Under the pieces are notes generated by a model, which worked only from the letters and a program-made list of their open reading frames with translations, was not told the DNA's origin and did no database searches. The translations under genes and the position numbers were made by a program. 34,072 bases of DNA from Planctomycetota bacterium (GTDB lineage Bacteria; Planctomycetota; UBA8108; UBA1146; JAJFFE01): the NCBI GenBank assembly GCA_021776775.1, contig JAJFFE010000340.1, forward strand, positions 1 through 34,072, given 5' to 3'. Of the stretch, positions 24,969-32,931 are shown piece after piece (the first letter of the stretch is position 1; each line of letters begins with the position of its first letter).

Positions 24969-26771
24969 CTAGCGAATCGTGATCTCGTCGGTGTTGAGCA
25001 GCCAGATCTGCAGGCCCGGCGCCGGGTTGCGCAGACTGCTGTTCAAGATCGTCAGCAAGTTGTTGAGATTGAACCCCTGCTGAGTGAGCAGGCGCAAGCC
25101 AGCCAGCGGAAGTAGCGCACGAATCTCGTCTTCGTCGCCACCGAGCAGTTCCATCAGGTTGAACCCCGAGGACGGCTTGGGTCGGTGAATGACCTGACAA
25201 TCCATCTCTTCGATTTGGCCGGAAAGCGCGGCGAGCGCAACGTCGACGCCGCCGAGGTGGTCGACCAAGCCGAGCGCCTTCGCCTGCGCGCCGGACCAGA
25301 CTCGACCGCCGCCGACCGCGTCGACTTCCTCTACGGTCAGTCCCCGGGACTTGGAGACGAGGGCGAGGAAGCGATCGTAGGTTTCGACGATCATGGATTC
25401 GATCATGCCGATGTCGTCCGGCGACCATTCGCGATCGATGCCCATGGCGGCGGCGGATTCGTCCAAGCAGATGTTTTCGACGTGAACGCCGATCCGTTTC
25501 ATCAACGGACCGAAGCTGAGCTTCATGGCGAAGACGCCGATCGATCCGGTCACGGTCGACGCCTCGGCGTAGACCGGGCGATCGAGGCAGCTGATCCAGT
25601 AGCCTCCCGACGCCGCCACGCCACCCATGGAAACGACGGCCGGCTTCGCTTCGACGAGCTGCATGAGCGCGCGACGGATCGCCTCGCTCGCGGTCGCCGA
25701 TCCGCCCGGCGAGTCGATTCGAATCACGACGCCCTTGATGCGCGCGTCGTTCGTCAAACGATCGATCGCCTCGACCGTCGGACCCGAGACCATGGAGCCG
25801 GCGGCTGCCTTGTTGCCGTCGATGATGGTCCCGCTGAGGTGCAGAACCGCGATGGCCGCGTCGGAGATCGGCTCCTCGGTGGCGCCACTCATCATCTTGG
25901 CCCACAGCTCGAAGAACGACGGTTGACGCTGCGGTCCTTCGACCTTCTCCCGCCAAGAGACAGCCTCGCCGCAGCGTGCCTCGATGGTTGTACGCATGGC
26001 ACCGTACGGGGCGAGACGATCCACCAAGCCGTGCTCGTGCGCCATGCTCGCGGTGAACACGCGGCGCTTCTGCGCCGCGCGCACTGCTTCGTGCGTCAAG
26101 CCACGCCGTTTGGCGACTTGCGCGACCATGGTGTCGTTGAGCGAGGTCAGCATGCGTAGGTAGTGGCTGCGCAGGTGTGAGCTCATGGTCGAGTTTGTGT
26201 ACGGCTCGACCGCGCCCTTGAAGTCACCGACCCGTGCCACCGAAGCGCGAATCCCGAGCAGATCGAGCGCGTCTTTGTAGTGCATGGACGACATGGCCCG
26301 CGACGGGAAGTCGAAGGTGGCGAAGTCGGCCATGATCACCTCATCGCACTCGGCGGCGATGGCGTAGTGACCCGGTCCCGCATTCTCGAGCCACGCGTAG
26401 GTGCGCTTCCCGGTCTTCCGCAACTCTGCCATGTGGCGGGAAAACTCGGCGACGTTTGCACTGCCCATGCCGATGGCTGGCGACGATAGGTCGAACAGAA
26501 TGTGCTGGACCTCTTCGTCTTTGCCCAACCGCTCGAGCGCTTCGCAGAGCTTGAAGAACGACTTCTGCTTCACGCCGCCACCGGTGAGCAGCGACATCGG
26601 ATCCAACGAAGGGCCGACCGGTCGGTCGACGTATGCTCCGTCGAGGGCGAGCACTTGGAGGACCGGTGGCTTCTTCTGCGCCGTGTCGTCGTCGGCGGGA
26701 GTAGACGCACCGACCATGGGCAGGAGGGCGAAGAGGACGGGCGCAATTAAGAATCGAGTCACAAGCGGCAT
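24969..26771 (-). CDS. sppA: signal peptide peptidase SppA, long form
   Basis: This 600-residue serine protease of the S49 family, 67-kDa type, has two tandem S49 domains. The start is ATG 26771 with AAGGA nine bases upstream; the GTG at 26789 in the same frame is less likely. The N-terminal hydrophobic stretch (TRFLIAPVLFALLPMVGA) is either a membrane anchor or a signal peptide. The general base Lys185 lies in VGDFKGAVEPYT and the nucleophile Ser388 in SMGGVAASGGYWISC, corresponding to the Lys/Ser dyad of E. coli SppA. RIDSPGGSATASE and TVTGSIGVF are also typical. It degrades cleaved signal peptides in or at the membrane. The C-terminal tail (LLPLAGLRLLTQQGFNLNNLLTILNSSLRNPAPG) extends past the usual core. 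Confidence 0.94.
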   Translation of the reverse strand: MPLVTRFLIAPVLFALLPMVGASTPADDDTAQKKPPVLQVLALDGAYVDRPVGPSLDPMSLLTGGGVKQKSFFKLCEALERLGKDEEVQHILFDLSSPAIGMGSANVAEFSRHMAELRKTGKRTYAWLENAGPGHYAIAAECDEVIMADFATFDFPSRAMSSMHYKDALDLLGIRASVARVGDFKGAVEPYTNSTMSSHLRSHYLRMLTSLNDTMVAQVAKRRGLTHEAVRAAQKRRVFTASMAHEHGLVDRLAPYGAMRTTIEARCGEAVSWREKVEGPQRQPSFFELWAKMMSGATEEPISDAAIAVLHLSGTIIDGNKAAAGSMVSGPTVEAIDRLTNDARIKGVVIRIDSPGGSATASEAIRRALMQLVEAKPAVVSMGGVAASGGYWISCLDRPVYAEASTVTGSIGVFAMKLSFGPLMKRIGVHVENICLDESAAAMGIDREWSPDDIGMIESMIVETYDRFLALVSKSRGLTVEEVDAVGGGRVWSGAQAKALGLVDHLGGVDVALAALSGQIEEMDCQVIHRPKPSSGFNLMELLGGDEDEIRALLPLAGLRLLTQQGFNLNNLLTILNSSLRNPAPGLQIWLLNTDEITIR

Positions 26772-27131
26772 TCGGATAGGTCCTTCCACGGGACAATCAC
26801 TCAGTTTTGTTGATCGGCTGTCGGCGGGTCATTCATGAACCGCGCGGTGAGAGCGGCAAGTCGTTTCCCCACCGGGCCTCAGAACGCAATTCGGGCGTCG
26901 GACGCTCGAACTGAGGGTGTTCCCCTCGGAGTGGTTGCACGCTCAGACCCGGCGTTGTGAGAGCGCGCCCCAATTCGAGAGCGGCCCGTACGCGGAAAAC
27001 AGCAGGTAAAAACCTCGCCGCCTCGCTACGCCGAACGCGTCATGTTCGCCACTACGACCGGCCGGTCAACCACTCCCTGTTTCCCGGGGGAACGGTCCCG
27101 TCTATCCTCGCGGGCTTCGAAAGGCGGAGTC
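26772..27131. other. divergent intergenic region with nested dyad, 360 bp
   Basis: The region lies between the divergent sppA and nitroreductase starts. No gene is supported. A nested dyad is visible: CCTCAG (26877-26882) and CTGAGG (26911-26916) enclose an almost symmetrical 21-bp core (26890-26910), TTCGGGCGTC-G-GACGCTCGAA with one off-pair. It lies midway between the two starts and could be a shared operator. The nitroreductase ribosome site is AAAGG (27120-27124). Confidence 0.45.
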
Positions 27132-27869
27132 ATGACCGACGGAGACGGCTCGACCGGTAGTACGCAATCAGACGGCGGACGCTACCCGTTCGTACCCTAC
27201 GACTTCCAACGATACCCAGAGCCGACCATGATCGAGCGCGCCGAGCAGTTCTACGAGGAACTGAACGGTCGCCGAAGTGTGCGATTCTTTTCCGACGAGC
27301 CTGTTTCGCGGAGGCTGATCGAGCTGGCCATGATGGCCGGGTCCACAGCACCGTCGGGCGCTCACCGGCAGCCGTGGCGGTTCGTCGCCGTCGATAGCGC
27401 CGAGATCAAAGCGAGGATCCGCGAAGCGGCGGAAGCAGAAGAGCGAAAAAACTACGGCGGCGGTCGCTTTCCCGAGGCGTGGCTCGAAGCGCTCGCTCCG
27501 TTGGGAACAACGTGGGAGAAGCCTTATCTCGAGATCTGCCCCTGGATCGTGGTGCTCTTCGAGGAGATTCACGGGTACGAGGACGACGGCAAGATCCGCA
27601 AGAACTACTACGTGAAGGAGTCGGTCGGCATCGCCGCCGGCATGTTCATCGCCGCGCTCAACCACATGGGTTTGACGACGCTGACCCACACCCCGAGCCC
27701 CATGGGATTCCTCACGAAGCTGCTCGGTCGACCGAAGAACGAGCGCCCGTTCATTCTGTTTCCCATCGGCTATCCCGTCGAAGGGTGCACGGTTCCCGAG
27801 CTATCGCGAAAGTCGCTGGACGACATCGCCATCTGGAACCCCGAGCCCACCAAAGAGGAGACGCCGTGA
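27132..27869 (+). CDS. nitroreductase, iodotyrosine-deiodinase-like
   Basis: This 245-residue flavoprotein starts at ATG 27132 with AAAGG/CGGAG before it; the frame is open to 27042 but has no ribosome site there. Typical FMN nitroreductase segments are ELNGRRSVRFFSDEPV (phosphate-binding Arg), GSTAPSGAHRQPWRFVAVD, EKPYLEICPWIVVLFEE, KNYYVKESVGIAAGMFIAALNHMGL and TLTHTPSPMGFL. The SGAHRQPWRF and KNYYVKESVG segments are those of the iodotyrosine deiodinase branch, which reductively dehalogenates halotyrosines using FMN; general nitroreductase activity is the alternative. It is cytoplasmic, with no signal. Its stop overlaps the next start by 4 bp. Confidence 0.9.
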   Translation: MTDGDGSTGSTQSDGGRYPFVPYDFQRYPEPTMIERAEQFYEELNGRRSVRFFSDEPVSRRLIELAMMAGSTAPSGAHRQPWRFVAVDSAEIKARIREAAEAEERKNYGGGRFPEAWLEALAPLGTTWEKPYLEICPWIVVLFEEIHGYEDDGKIRKNYYVKESVGIAAGMFIAALNHMGLTTLTHTPSPMGFLTKLLGRPKNERPFILFPIGYPVEGCTVPELSRKSLDDIAIWNPEPTKEETP

Positions 27870-28582
27870 TCGGGATAACTCTACTGCTCACCGCCTCGAT
27901 CTGTTCCGGCCACCCACACAGTGCGGGCCAGAACAACGCCAAGCAAGACCCCGCGACAACGCATGACGTCCGCACCATCGAAGGGTGGACCGTCCACGTC
28001 GACCACGCGTTGATCGAAAAGGACGCCGAACTCTGCAGCGCTGCGCTCAAGATCCTGCAGACGAAGCTCTACTTGATCACCCTCGTGATGCCCGTGGACC
28101 GGCTCGCCAAGCTACGCAAGGTGCCGATTTGGCTCGACCTGAATCGCCGGCGTCTGCGCGGAATGCAGTACCACCCGTCAAAAGAGTGGCTCACGAACAA
28201 CGGCCACGACGCTCGGCTGGCAAAAGCGGTTCACATTCCGCAAGCCAAGAGCTTCGTCAGCCTGGCCCGCGCCAACACCCAGCCGTGGGTCGTCATGCAC
28301 GAGTTGGCGCACGCCTACCACGATCGCGAGCTGAGTTTCGATCACCCAGAGATCAAGGCGGCGTACGACGCCGCGGTGCAGTCGAAGTCGTACGAGTCCG
28401 TCCTGCACGTGACGCGCGGCGAGACGAAGCACTACGCACTCACCGACCACAAAGAGTACTTCGCGGAGTCGACGGAGGCGTTCTTTGGCACCAACGACTT
28501 CTACCCGTTCGTCCGCGGAGAGCTGCAGAAACACGATCCCCGCATGTACGATCTGCTGGCCAAACTCTGGCGCGGGAAGTAG
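27866..28582 (+). CDS. small secreted HExxH metallopeptidase-like protein
   Basis: This 238-residue protein starts at GTG 27866, overlapping the nitroreductase stop (GTGA) and preceded by AGAGGAG. It has a short hydrophobic start (MIGITLLLTASICSGHPHSAG), probably a signal peptide. The zincin motif VVMHELAHAYHD (His145, Glu146, His149) is followed about 50 residues later by HKEYFAESTEAFFGTNDFYPF, where Glu201 or Glu197 could be the third ligand. This arrangement resembles anthrax-lethal-factor-like (ATLF, M34-type) gluzincins. The whole catalytic core is present, so a protease is likely; the substrate is unknown. Coupling to a deiodinase-like enzyme is unusual. Confidence 0.86.
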   Translation: MIGITLLLTASICSGHPHSAGQNNAKQDPATTHDVRTIEGWTVHVDHALIEKDAELCSAALKILQTKLYLITLVMPVDRLAKLRKVPIWLDLNRRRLRGMQYHPSKEWLTNNGHDARLAKAVHIPQAKSFVSLARANTQPWVVMHELAHAYHDRELSFDHPEIKAAYDAAVQSKSYESVLHVTRGETKHYALTDHKEYFAESTEAFFGTNDFYPFVRGELQKHDPRMYDLLAKLWRGK

Positions 28583-28596
28583 CCGAAAACGAAGCG

Positions 28597-28636
28597 GGCC
28601 CGAAGCGTGTCGGTCGCACCGGACACGCTTCGGGCC
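28597..28636. terminator. 15-bp perfect hairpin, bidirectional terminator
   Basis: GGCCCGAAGCGTGTC (28597-28611), loop of 10, GACACGCTTCGGGCC (28622-28636). It lies between convergent stops at 28582 and 28658. On the minus strand a TTTT run follows about 6 nt after the stem, and on the plus strand only a weak AACTTTAG. This is the strongest hairpin in the window. Confidence 0.85.
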
Positions 28637-28657
28637 AACTTTAGATCTGCGGTGCCG

Positions 28658-29878
28658 CTACCGCTTCAGGTCGCTCACCACTTCGCCTTCGATGATCACG
28701 CCCGTGCAATGCGTCGTGTATTCGAAGGGGTCTCCGTCGAACAACGCAATGTCGCCATCCTTGCCGACGGCGATGGATCCGACGCGATTGGCAATACCGA
28801 GGATTTCGGCGGCATCCTTGGTGATCGTCGCGAGTGCTTGGTCGAAGGTCAGCCCATTGGCCGCGGCGAGCGCCGCCTCGAACAGCACGACTCGCGTTTT
28901 CGGGACGTACCCTTCGAATCCGCTCTGCAGCGCCACCTTCACACCCGCGGCGCGCAACTTCGCGGCGGTCTCGAAGCTGAGGTTCTCGTGCTCGCCAGTC
29001 GCGCGGCGCATGGTCGGGTGAAGAATCACCGGTACTCCGGCCGCCTTGATCTCTGCGATCAGCAGGTACGCTTCGGCGGCGCTGTCGAGCCACAGCTTCA
29101 ACTTGAACTCGCTGGCCAAGCGCAGGGCGGACGCAATGTCCTGTGCACGATCGGCGGTCAGGAGAAGCGGAATCTCGCGGTTGAGAACCCGACCGATCGC
29201 TTCGAGGCGAAGATCGCGGCCGGGCCGCAGGGTGACGTCCTCGAGTTGGCGTTTTGCCATGTACTCGGTGGCGCGAATGAGCTCGGCGCGCAACAGCGCC
29301 ATCATCTTGCCGCGCGTTCCGGGCGACTTCTCGCCGTCCTTCTTCGCCGACTCGGCCAACGTACCGGCTAACGCCGCGGTCTCGACAATGACCGAGTCGG
29401 CGACGGTGTTGCCGCGCGTCTTCGCGATCAGCGTCAGACCCGATAGCAGCTCACCCGGCGCGTGACCGGTATGAATCGTCGTCACCCCGAAGCTTCGCAC
29501 CCAGGCGATCAATCGCTCTTGCGGGTTGTAGGCGTCGATGGCGCGAAGCTCCGGCTGCAGCGGCTCCGACCGTTCGAGCTGGTCTTGGTCCTCTTTTGGG
29601 CTATTGAGAATGCCGGCGAGGCCGACCACGCTGTGGGCGTCGACCAGGCCGGGGGTCGCGACCGCGGTCTTGATCACCTTCGAACCGGCCGGGATCGGCG
29701 TGTTGGGCCCACCGACCGCCGTGATCTTGCCGTCGACGATGACAACCACGCCGTTCTCGATAGCGGGACCGTTCATCGTGTGCAGCGTCTTCGCCTTGAT
29801 CACGACTTGAGCGTGCAACGAAGCCGGCGTCATCAAAGACAACCCGGCGACCGCAACGAGCATGAGGGTCCGCAACAT
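28658..29878 (-). CDS. amidohydrolase paralogue lacking the HxH metal motif
   Basis: This 406-residue secreted protein has its start at ATG 29878, which shares one base with the preceding stop (TGATG) and has GGAGG six bases upstream; GTG 29881 is the alternative. The signal peptide is MLRTLMLVAVAGLSLMTPASLHAQ. The amidohydrolase fold is clear: NGVVVIVDGKITAVG, ATPGLVDAHSVVGLAG, FGVTTIHTGHAPG, and at the end GIANRVGSIAVGKDGDIALFDGDPF. The first metal motif reads H82-S-V84 rather than HxH, and the region where metal ligands are expected later (LLLTADRAQDI) has no His. It is therefore probably a metal-poor or catalytically inactive partner, or uses other residues. It is coupled to the intact paralogue upstream. 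Confidence 0.88.
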   Translation of the reverse strand: MLRTLMLVAVAGLSLMTPASLHAQVVIKAKTLHTMNGPAIENGVVVIVDGKITAVGGPNTPIPAGSKVIKTAVATPGLVDAHSVVGLAGILNSPKEDQDQLERSEPLQPELRAIDAYNPQERLIAWVRSFGVTTIHTGHAPGELLSGLTLIAKTRGNTVADSVIVETAALAGTLAESAKKDGEKSPGTRGKMMALLRAELIRATEYMAKRQLEDVTLRPGRDLRLEAIGRVLNREIPLLLTADRAQDIASALRLASEFKLKLWLDSAAEAYLLIAEIKAAGVPVILHPTMRRATGEHENLSFETAAKLRAAGVKVALQSGFEGYVPKTRVVLFEAALAAANGLTFDQALATITKDAAEILGIANRVGSIAVGKDGDIALFDGDPFEYTTHCTGVIIEGEVVSDLKR

Positions 29879-31254
29879 CACTGACCTCCGTTCGCTTCGG
29901 AACCGAAGCAGCAGTAGTACGGGTCTTGGTCATGGCCGGCGCCAAAGCCGCCGACCGCGTACAGGTGGTCTTTTTCGTTCGAGCGATCGAACACGCGCAC
30001 TCCTTCGACCCACGTTTCGAGCACCTTGGTGTACACGCTGAACGGATCGCCACTCATGATGACGAAGTCGGCGTCCTTGCCGACGGTCAAGCTGCCGGAG
30101 CGATCGGCGAGATCGAGCATTTCCGCGCCCGACAAGGTGAGGGCGCGCAACGCGGCGGCGCGAGACATTCCCGCGCGAACGCCGAAGGCGGCCATTCGCA
30201 AGAACAGCCTGGAGTCGGTGATCCAATCGTCGGTGTGAAACGCGACGTTGATGCCGGCTCGTTCCATGAGGCCGCCGGTTCGCATTGCGAGGTCGACCGC
30301 TTCCTGCTTGCCGCCGGGGCTGTCGAGAAGAATGATCGAACACGGCGCCTTGGCCGCGGCGATTTCGTCGATGACTTTCCAACCCTCACTGACGTGGTGC
30401 AGAACCACGCGAAACCCAAACTCTTTCGCGATCCGCAACACCGTCATGATGTCGTCGTGCCGGTGCGTATGGTGGTGCACGATCTTTCGGCCCTCGAGCA
30501 CCTCGACCAATGCTTCGTATCCGAGGTGCCGAGGAGGCATCTTCTCGGGATCTCCGTCGGCGGCGAGAATCCTGTCCCGGTACTCCTCGGCGGCGATGTA
30601 GTACGCGCGCACCAGAGCCGCAGACTTACCCCGGGTCCCGGGAAACGGCTTCTTCCCGCGAATGGAGTTGGTCCCGTTGGCCATCTTGACGCCGCCCATG
30701 GGCAGACCGCGATCGTCGAGGATGGAGATGTCGTCGATGGTCGAGGCGTCGTTTCTAAGCTTTACGTACACCGTTTGACCGCTGAGCAGGTGTCCCGAGC
30801 CGGGCATGATGTTGAGGGTCGTGAGCCCACCCGCAACCGCGCGCTTGAAGCCGGAATCGAGCACGTTCAACGAGTCGGAGATACGGACGTCCGGTTGAAT
30901 GGGAGCGCTCGAGTCGGCTCCACCGATCCCACCGACGTGGCTGTGGGTGCAGATGAGCCCCGGCGTGATCGTCTTGCCGGAAACGTCGACAACGGTGGCG
31001 TCGGCCGGAATCGGCGTCGATCGATCGCCGATCGCCACGATCTTCTTGCCGTCGACGACGAGCACTCCGTCGTCGATCGGATCTCCGTCAACGGGGAGGA
31101 TTCGGGCGCCAACGAAGGCGCGAACTTGCGGGTTGATCGGCGGGGTCTGGTCCGCAGTCTCGGAAGCGTCGGAGGGACTCCAAACGCTGACCAAGACAGT
31201 AGCGATTGCGAACAAGACAACGAGCGCCGCGATACGTCGGCGAGACAAGAGCAC
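29878..31254 (-). CDS. secreted amidohydrolase, imidazolonepropionase-like
   Basis: This 458-residue protein is read from GTG 31254; TTG 31248 would sit at a better distance from AAGG. A hydrophobic N-terminus (IAALVVLFAIATVLVSVW) is a signal peptide or anchor. The metal-dependent hydrolase fold is complete: VLVVDGKKIVAIG, TPGLICTHSHVGG (His104, His106), KIVHHHTHRHDD, VLHHVSEGW, NVAFHTDDW (catalytic Asp region) and SLTVGKDADFVIMSGDPF. The family hydrolyses cyclic amides, imides or dipeptides; secreted pairs like this are common in Planctomycetota and Bacteroidota. The substrate is not deducible. The C-terminus HDQDPYYCCFGSEANGGQ has a Cys pair. It is the first gene of a coupled pair with the paralogue downstream. 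Confidence 0.92.
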   Translation of the reverse strand: MLLSRRRIAALVVLFAIATVLVSVWSPSDASETADQTPPINPQVRAFVGARILPVDGDPIDDGVLVVDGKKIVAIGDRSTPIPADATVVDVSGKTITPGLICTHSHVGGIGGADSSAPIQPDVRISDSLNVLDSGFKRAVAGGLTTLNIMPGSGHLLSGQTVYVKLRNDASTIDDISILDDRGLPMGGVKMANGTNSIRGKKPFPGTRGKSAALVRAYYIAAEEYRDRILAADGDPEKMPPRHLGYEALVEVLEGRKIVHHHTHRHDDIMTVLRIAKEFGFRVVLHHVSEGWKVIDEIAAAKAPCSIILLDSPGGKQEAVDLAMRTGGLMERAGINVAFHTDDWITDSRLFLRMAAFGVRAGMSRAAALRALTLSGAEMLDLADRSGSLTVGKDADFVIMSGDPFSVYTKVLETWVEGVRVFDRSNEKDHLYAVGGFGAGHDQDPYYCCFGSEANGGQ

Positions 31255-31264
31255 CTACCTTCTA

Positions 31265-31289
31265 GTGTACGTTGATCGATATCGTACAC
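31265..31289 (-). promoter_or_regulatory. dyad at putative promoter of amidohydrolase pair
   Basis: GTGTACG (31265-31271) and CGTACAC (31283-31289) form a perfect inverted repeat with an 11-bp spacer, about 10 bp upstream of the amidohydrolase start. On the coding strand the proximal arm contains TACACT, a possible -10 box. A repressor sitting here would block transcription. The -35 is not convincing. Confidence 0.45.
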
Positions 31290-31300
31290 GAAGGTGGCAC

Positions 31301-31325
31301 GCTAGTGCCCTAGGCTAGTGCCCTA
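31301..31325 (-). repeat. 12-bp tandem duplication over a stop codon
   Basis: GCTAGTGCCCTA at 31301-31312 is repeated exactly at 31314-31325 (13-bp period). The second copy contains the stop codon (TAG, plus-strand CTA 31323-31325) of the small protein gene; the first copy contains a second CTA. GGCAC (31296-31300) can pair with GTGCC (31305-31309) in the first copy. Confidence 0.85.
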
Positions 31326-31763
31326 CGCTTGGGGCTGAGGCGAAGAGCTCTCGGCGACCGCTTCCACGATCTGATCCGCCAGCTCGATCGTCATTCGAGA
31401 GCCCGTCGCTTCTTTCAGCCGTTTCGAGTACCCGGCAAGGAACTCGGGCAGGCGCCGCACGGCCGCGACTTGAATCTCGGCGTCGGCCTTGTAGGCCGGT
31501 ATGCGCTCGTCGCCAGAGACGACGAACAGCATGATATTGCCGGTAGATTCACACCGGTCGATCACCAAGGTCAGGGAGCTTCCGCCGAGCGTGGCCGTGT
31601 CACGGTGCGAGATCAGCGTCCCGTCACAACTCGTGAAAAAATCACTCATCGACCAGAGGGCGGCGGCATGCTGACCACGTCTGTCTGCGAGCTTGCGGGA
31701 GAGATCGGCGATCTCGTCCAGCGCTTCGCGGGGGGCTGATGGTTCCATGTCCAAGCGTAACAT
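31323..31763 (-). CDS. small uncharacterised soluble protein
   Basis: This 146-residue protein has its start at ATG 31763 (MLRLDMEPSAPREAL) or ATG 31748 (MEPSAPREAL); neither has a good ribosome site. No signal peptide or membrane helix is seen. It looks alpha/beta: a helical N-terminus (LDEIADLSRKLADRRGQHAAALW), a beta-rich middle (GSSLTLVIDRCESTGNIMLFVVSGDERIPAYKADAEIQVAAVRRLPEFLAG), and a C-terminal helix (MTIELADQIVEAVAESS). I do not recognise a family. It is divergent from the ECF sigma gene with about 80 bp between starts, and 68 bp upstream of the amidohydrolase pair on the same strand. Confidence 0.75.
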   Translation of the reverse strand: MLRLDMEPSAPREALDEIADLSRKLADRRGQHAAALWSMSDFFTSCDGTLISHRDTATLGGSSLTLVIDRCESTGNIMLFVVSGDERIPAYKADAEIQVAAVRRLPEFLAGYSKRLKEATGSRMTIELADQIVEAVAESSSPQPQA

Positions 31764-31843
31764 CCCGGTCGTCTGTCGCCGAACTTCGACGGTGTAACCC
31801 TACGCACCGGACCCGCATCGGAGGGCGCCCAAGGGAGGGTTAC

Positions 31844-32497
31844 ATGTTGGCTCCACCCCAAGTAAGGTTGCCTGCGAGGAGGGCCAAAGTGTCCGACGAC
31901 GCGACCGCTGAAGCTGAGTCAAAGCTCGTCCAACGCTTGCGTTCTGGAGATCCGGGCGCCGTCGAGGACGTACTGCGGGCGCACGGTGGGCAGTTGCTCG
32001 CGGTCGCCCGGCGCATCCTCAAGGATGAGCATCTGGCGCAGGATACGCTCCAAGATGCGTTCATCATGGCCATGAAGGGTTTCGACAAATTCGACGGGCG
32101 ATCTCGTCTGAGCACATGGCTTTATCGGATCGTCGTCAACGCGGCGCTCATGAAGATGCGCAGGAAGTCGTTCAAGAGCGAACGGCCGGTCGGCGACCTG
32201 CTGCCGCAATTCCTCGACAACGGCCACCGCCACGGCGCGCGCGGCGACTGGGGTCAGCATCCCGAAAAATTGGCGGAAACCCACGAACTTCAACAGCTCG
32301 TGCTCGAGAACATCTCGGAGCTTCCGGACGACTACCGCTCGATCCTATTGCTGCGAGACATCGAAGAACTCAACACTCAGGAGGCGGCGGACGTGCTTGG
32401 AATCAGCCCCGGAGCAGCCAAGGTCAGATTGCACCGCGCGCGCCAGGCGCTGCGCGAACTGCTCGATCCACACTTCCGATTGGGGGAGGCGTCATGA
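31844..32497 (+). CDS. RpoE-like ECF sigma factor
   Basis: This 217-residue protein is read from ATG 31844 (GGGAGGG five bases upstream). A second in-frame start, GTG 31889 after GAGGAGG, would give 202 residues and is equally well supported. Region 2: LLAVARRILKDEHLAQDTLQDAFIMAMKGFDKFDGRSRLSTWLYRIVVNAALMKMRR. Region 4: LPDDYRSILLLRDIEELNTQEAADVLGISPGAAKVRLHRARQALRELL. Both are complete, with no C-terminal extension, in contrast to the other ECF sigma in the window. It overlaps the anti-sigma gene by 4 bp (ATGA), so the pair is translationally coupled and sigma activity is probably held by that partner. Confidence 0.94.
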   Translation: MLAPPQVRLPARRAKVSDDATAEAESKLVQRLRSGDPGAVEDVLRAHGGQLLAVARRILKDEHLAQDTLQDAFIMAMKGFDKFDGRSRLSTWLYRIVVNAALMKMRRKSFKSERPVGDLLPQFLDNGHRHGARGDWGQHPEKLAETHELQQLVLENISELPDDYRSILLLRDIEELNTQEAADVLGISPGAAKVRLHRARQALRELLDPHFRLGEAS

Positions 32498-32763
32498 GTG
32501 AGCCCAACCCCACTTGTCAGGAACTTCTGGAGTACCTCGCGAGTTACCTCGACGGCGAGCTTCCCGAAGGGGAGCTGAAGATCCTGGAACTCCATCTACA
32601 ACAGTGCCCACCGTGCATCGAATACCTGGACACCTACAAGGCGGCGATTCAACTCGCACAGACGTGTATTCCCAAGTTGGAAGCCGAGGAGGCGTGCGAA
32701 GCTTGTCCAGAGAAGCTGATCCAGGCAATCCTCGATGCGCAGCGAAGCGACTCCGGCGACTGA
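32494..32763 (+). CDS. zinc-finger anti-sigma factor, soluble
   Basis: This 89-residue protein has its start at ATG 32494, overlapping the sigma stop and preceded by GGGGGAGG. It shows an anti-sigma zinc-binding motif, His34-x3-Cys38-x2-Cys41 (ELHLQQCPPCIEYL), with Cys8 as a possible fourth ligand; this is the ZAS/zf-HC2 fold. Two more Cys pairs sit nearby (QTC, EACEAC). No membrane helix follows, so it is cytoplasmic and perhaps redox- or zinc-sensing like RsrA-type factors. It binds and silences the ECF sigma encoded immediately upstream. A classical terminator follows. Confidence 0.92.
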   Translation: MSEPNPTCQELLEYLASYLDGELPEGELKILELHLQQCPPCIEYLDTYKAAIQLAQTCIPKLEAEEACEACPEKLIQAILDAQRSDSGD

Positions 32764-32800
32764 TCGTTCCATGGCCTTCATCATCGTAACAAAGCAACCC

Positions 32801-32849
32801 AACGACGGGTTTGGCCACGACCTAGGCTGAACCCGTCGTTTTTCTTTTT
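32801..32849 (+). terminator. intrinsic terminator of sigma/anti-sigma operon
   Basis: AACGACGGGTT (32801-32811) pairs with AACCCGTCGTT (32830-32840), an 11-bp stem with an 18-nt loop, and runs directly into TTTCTTTTT (32841-32849). It lies 37 bp after the anti-sigma stop. Confidence 0.93.
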
Positions 32850-32931
32850 GCTCGCCTCTCGGCGTGGTCCCGGTCACGATTCCAAGACGGCACTGCGATT
32901 TGCACGACACTAGATATCGAAACGAGGCGGC

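Noticed and set aside
29926..31275. 449-codon plus-strand frame opposite the first amidohydrolase
   Set aside because: It mirrors a complete metal-dependent hydrolase. Its translation is low in structure, rich in Arg/His/Gly and without motifs.
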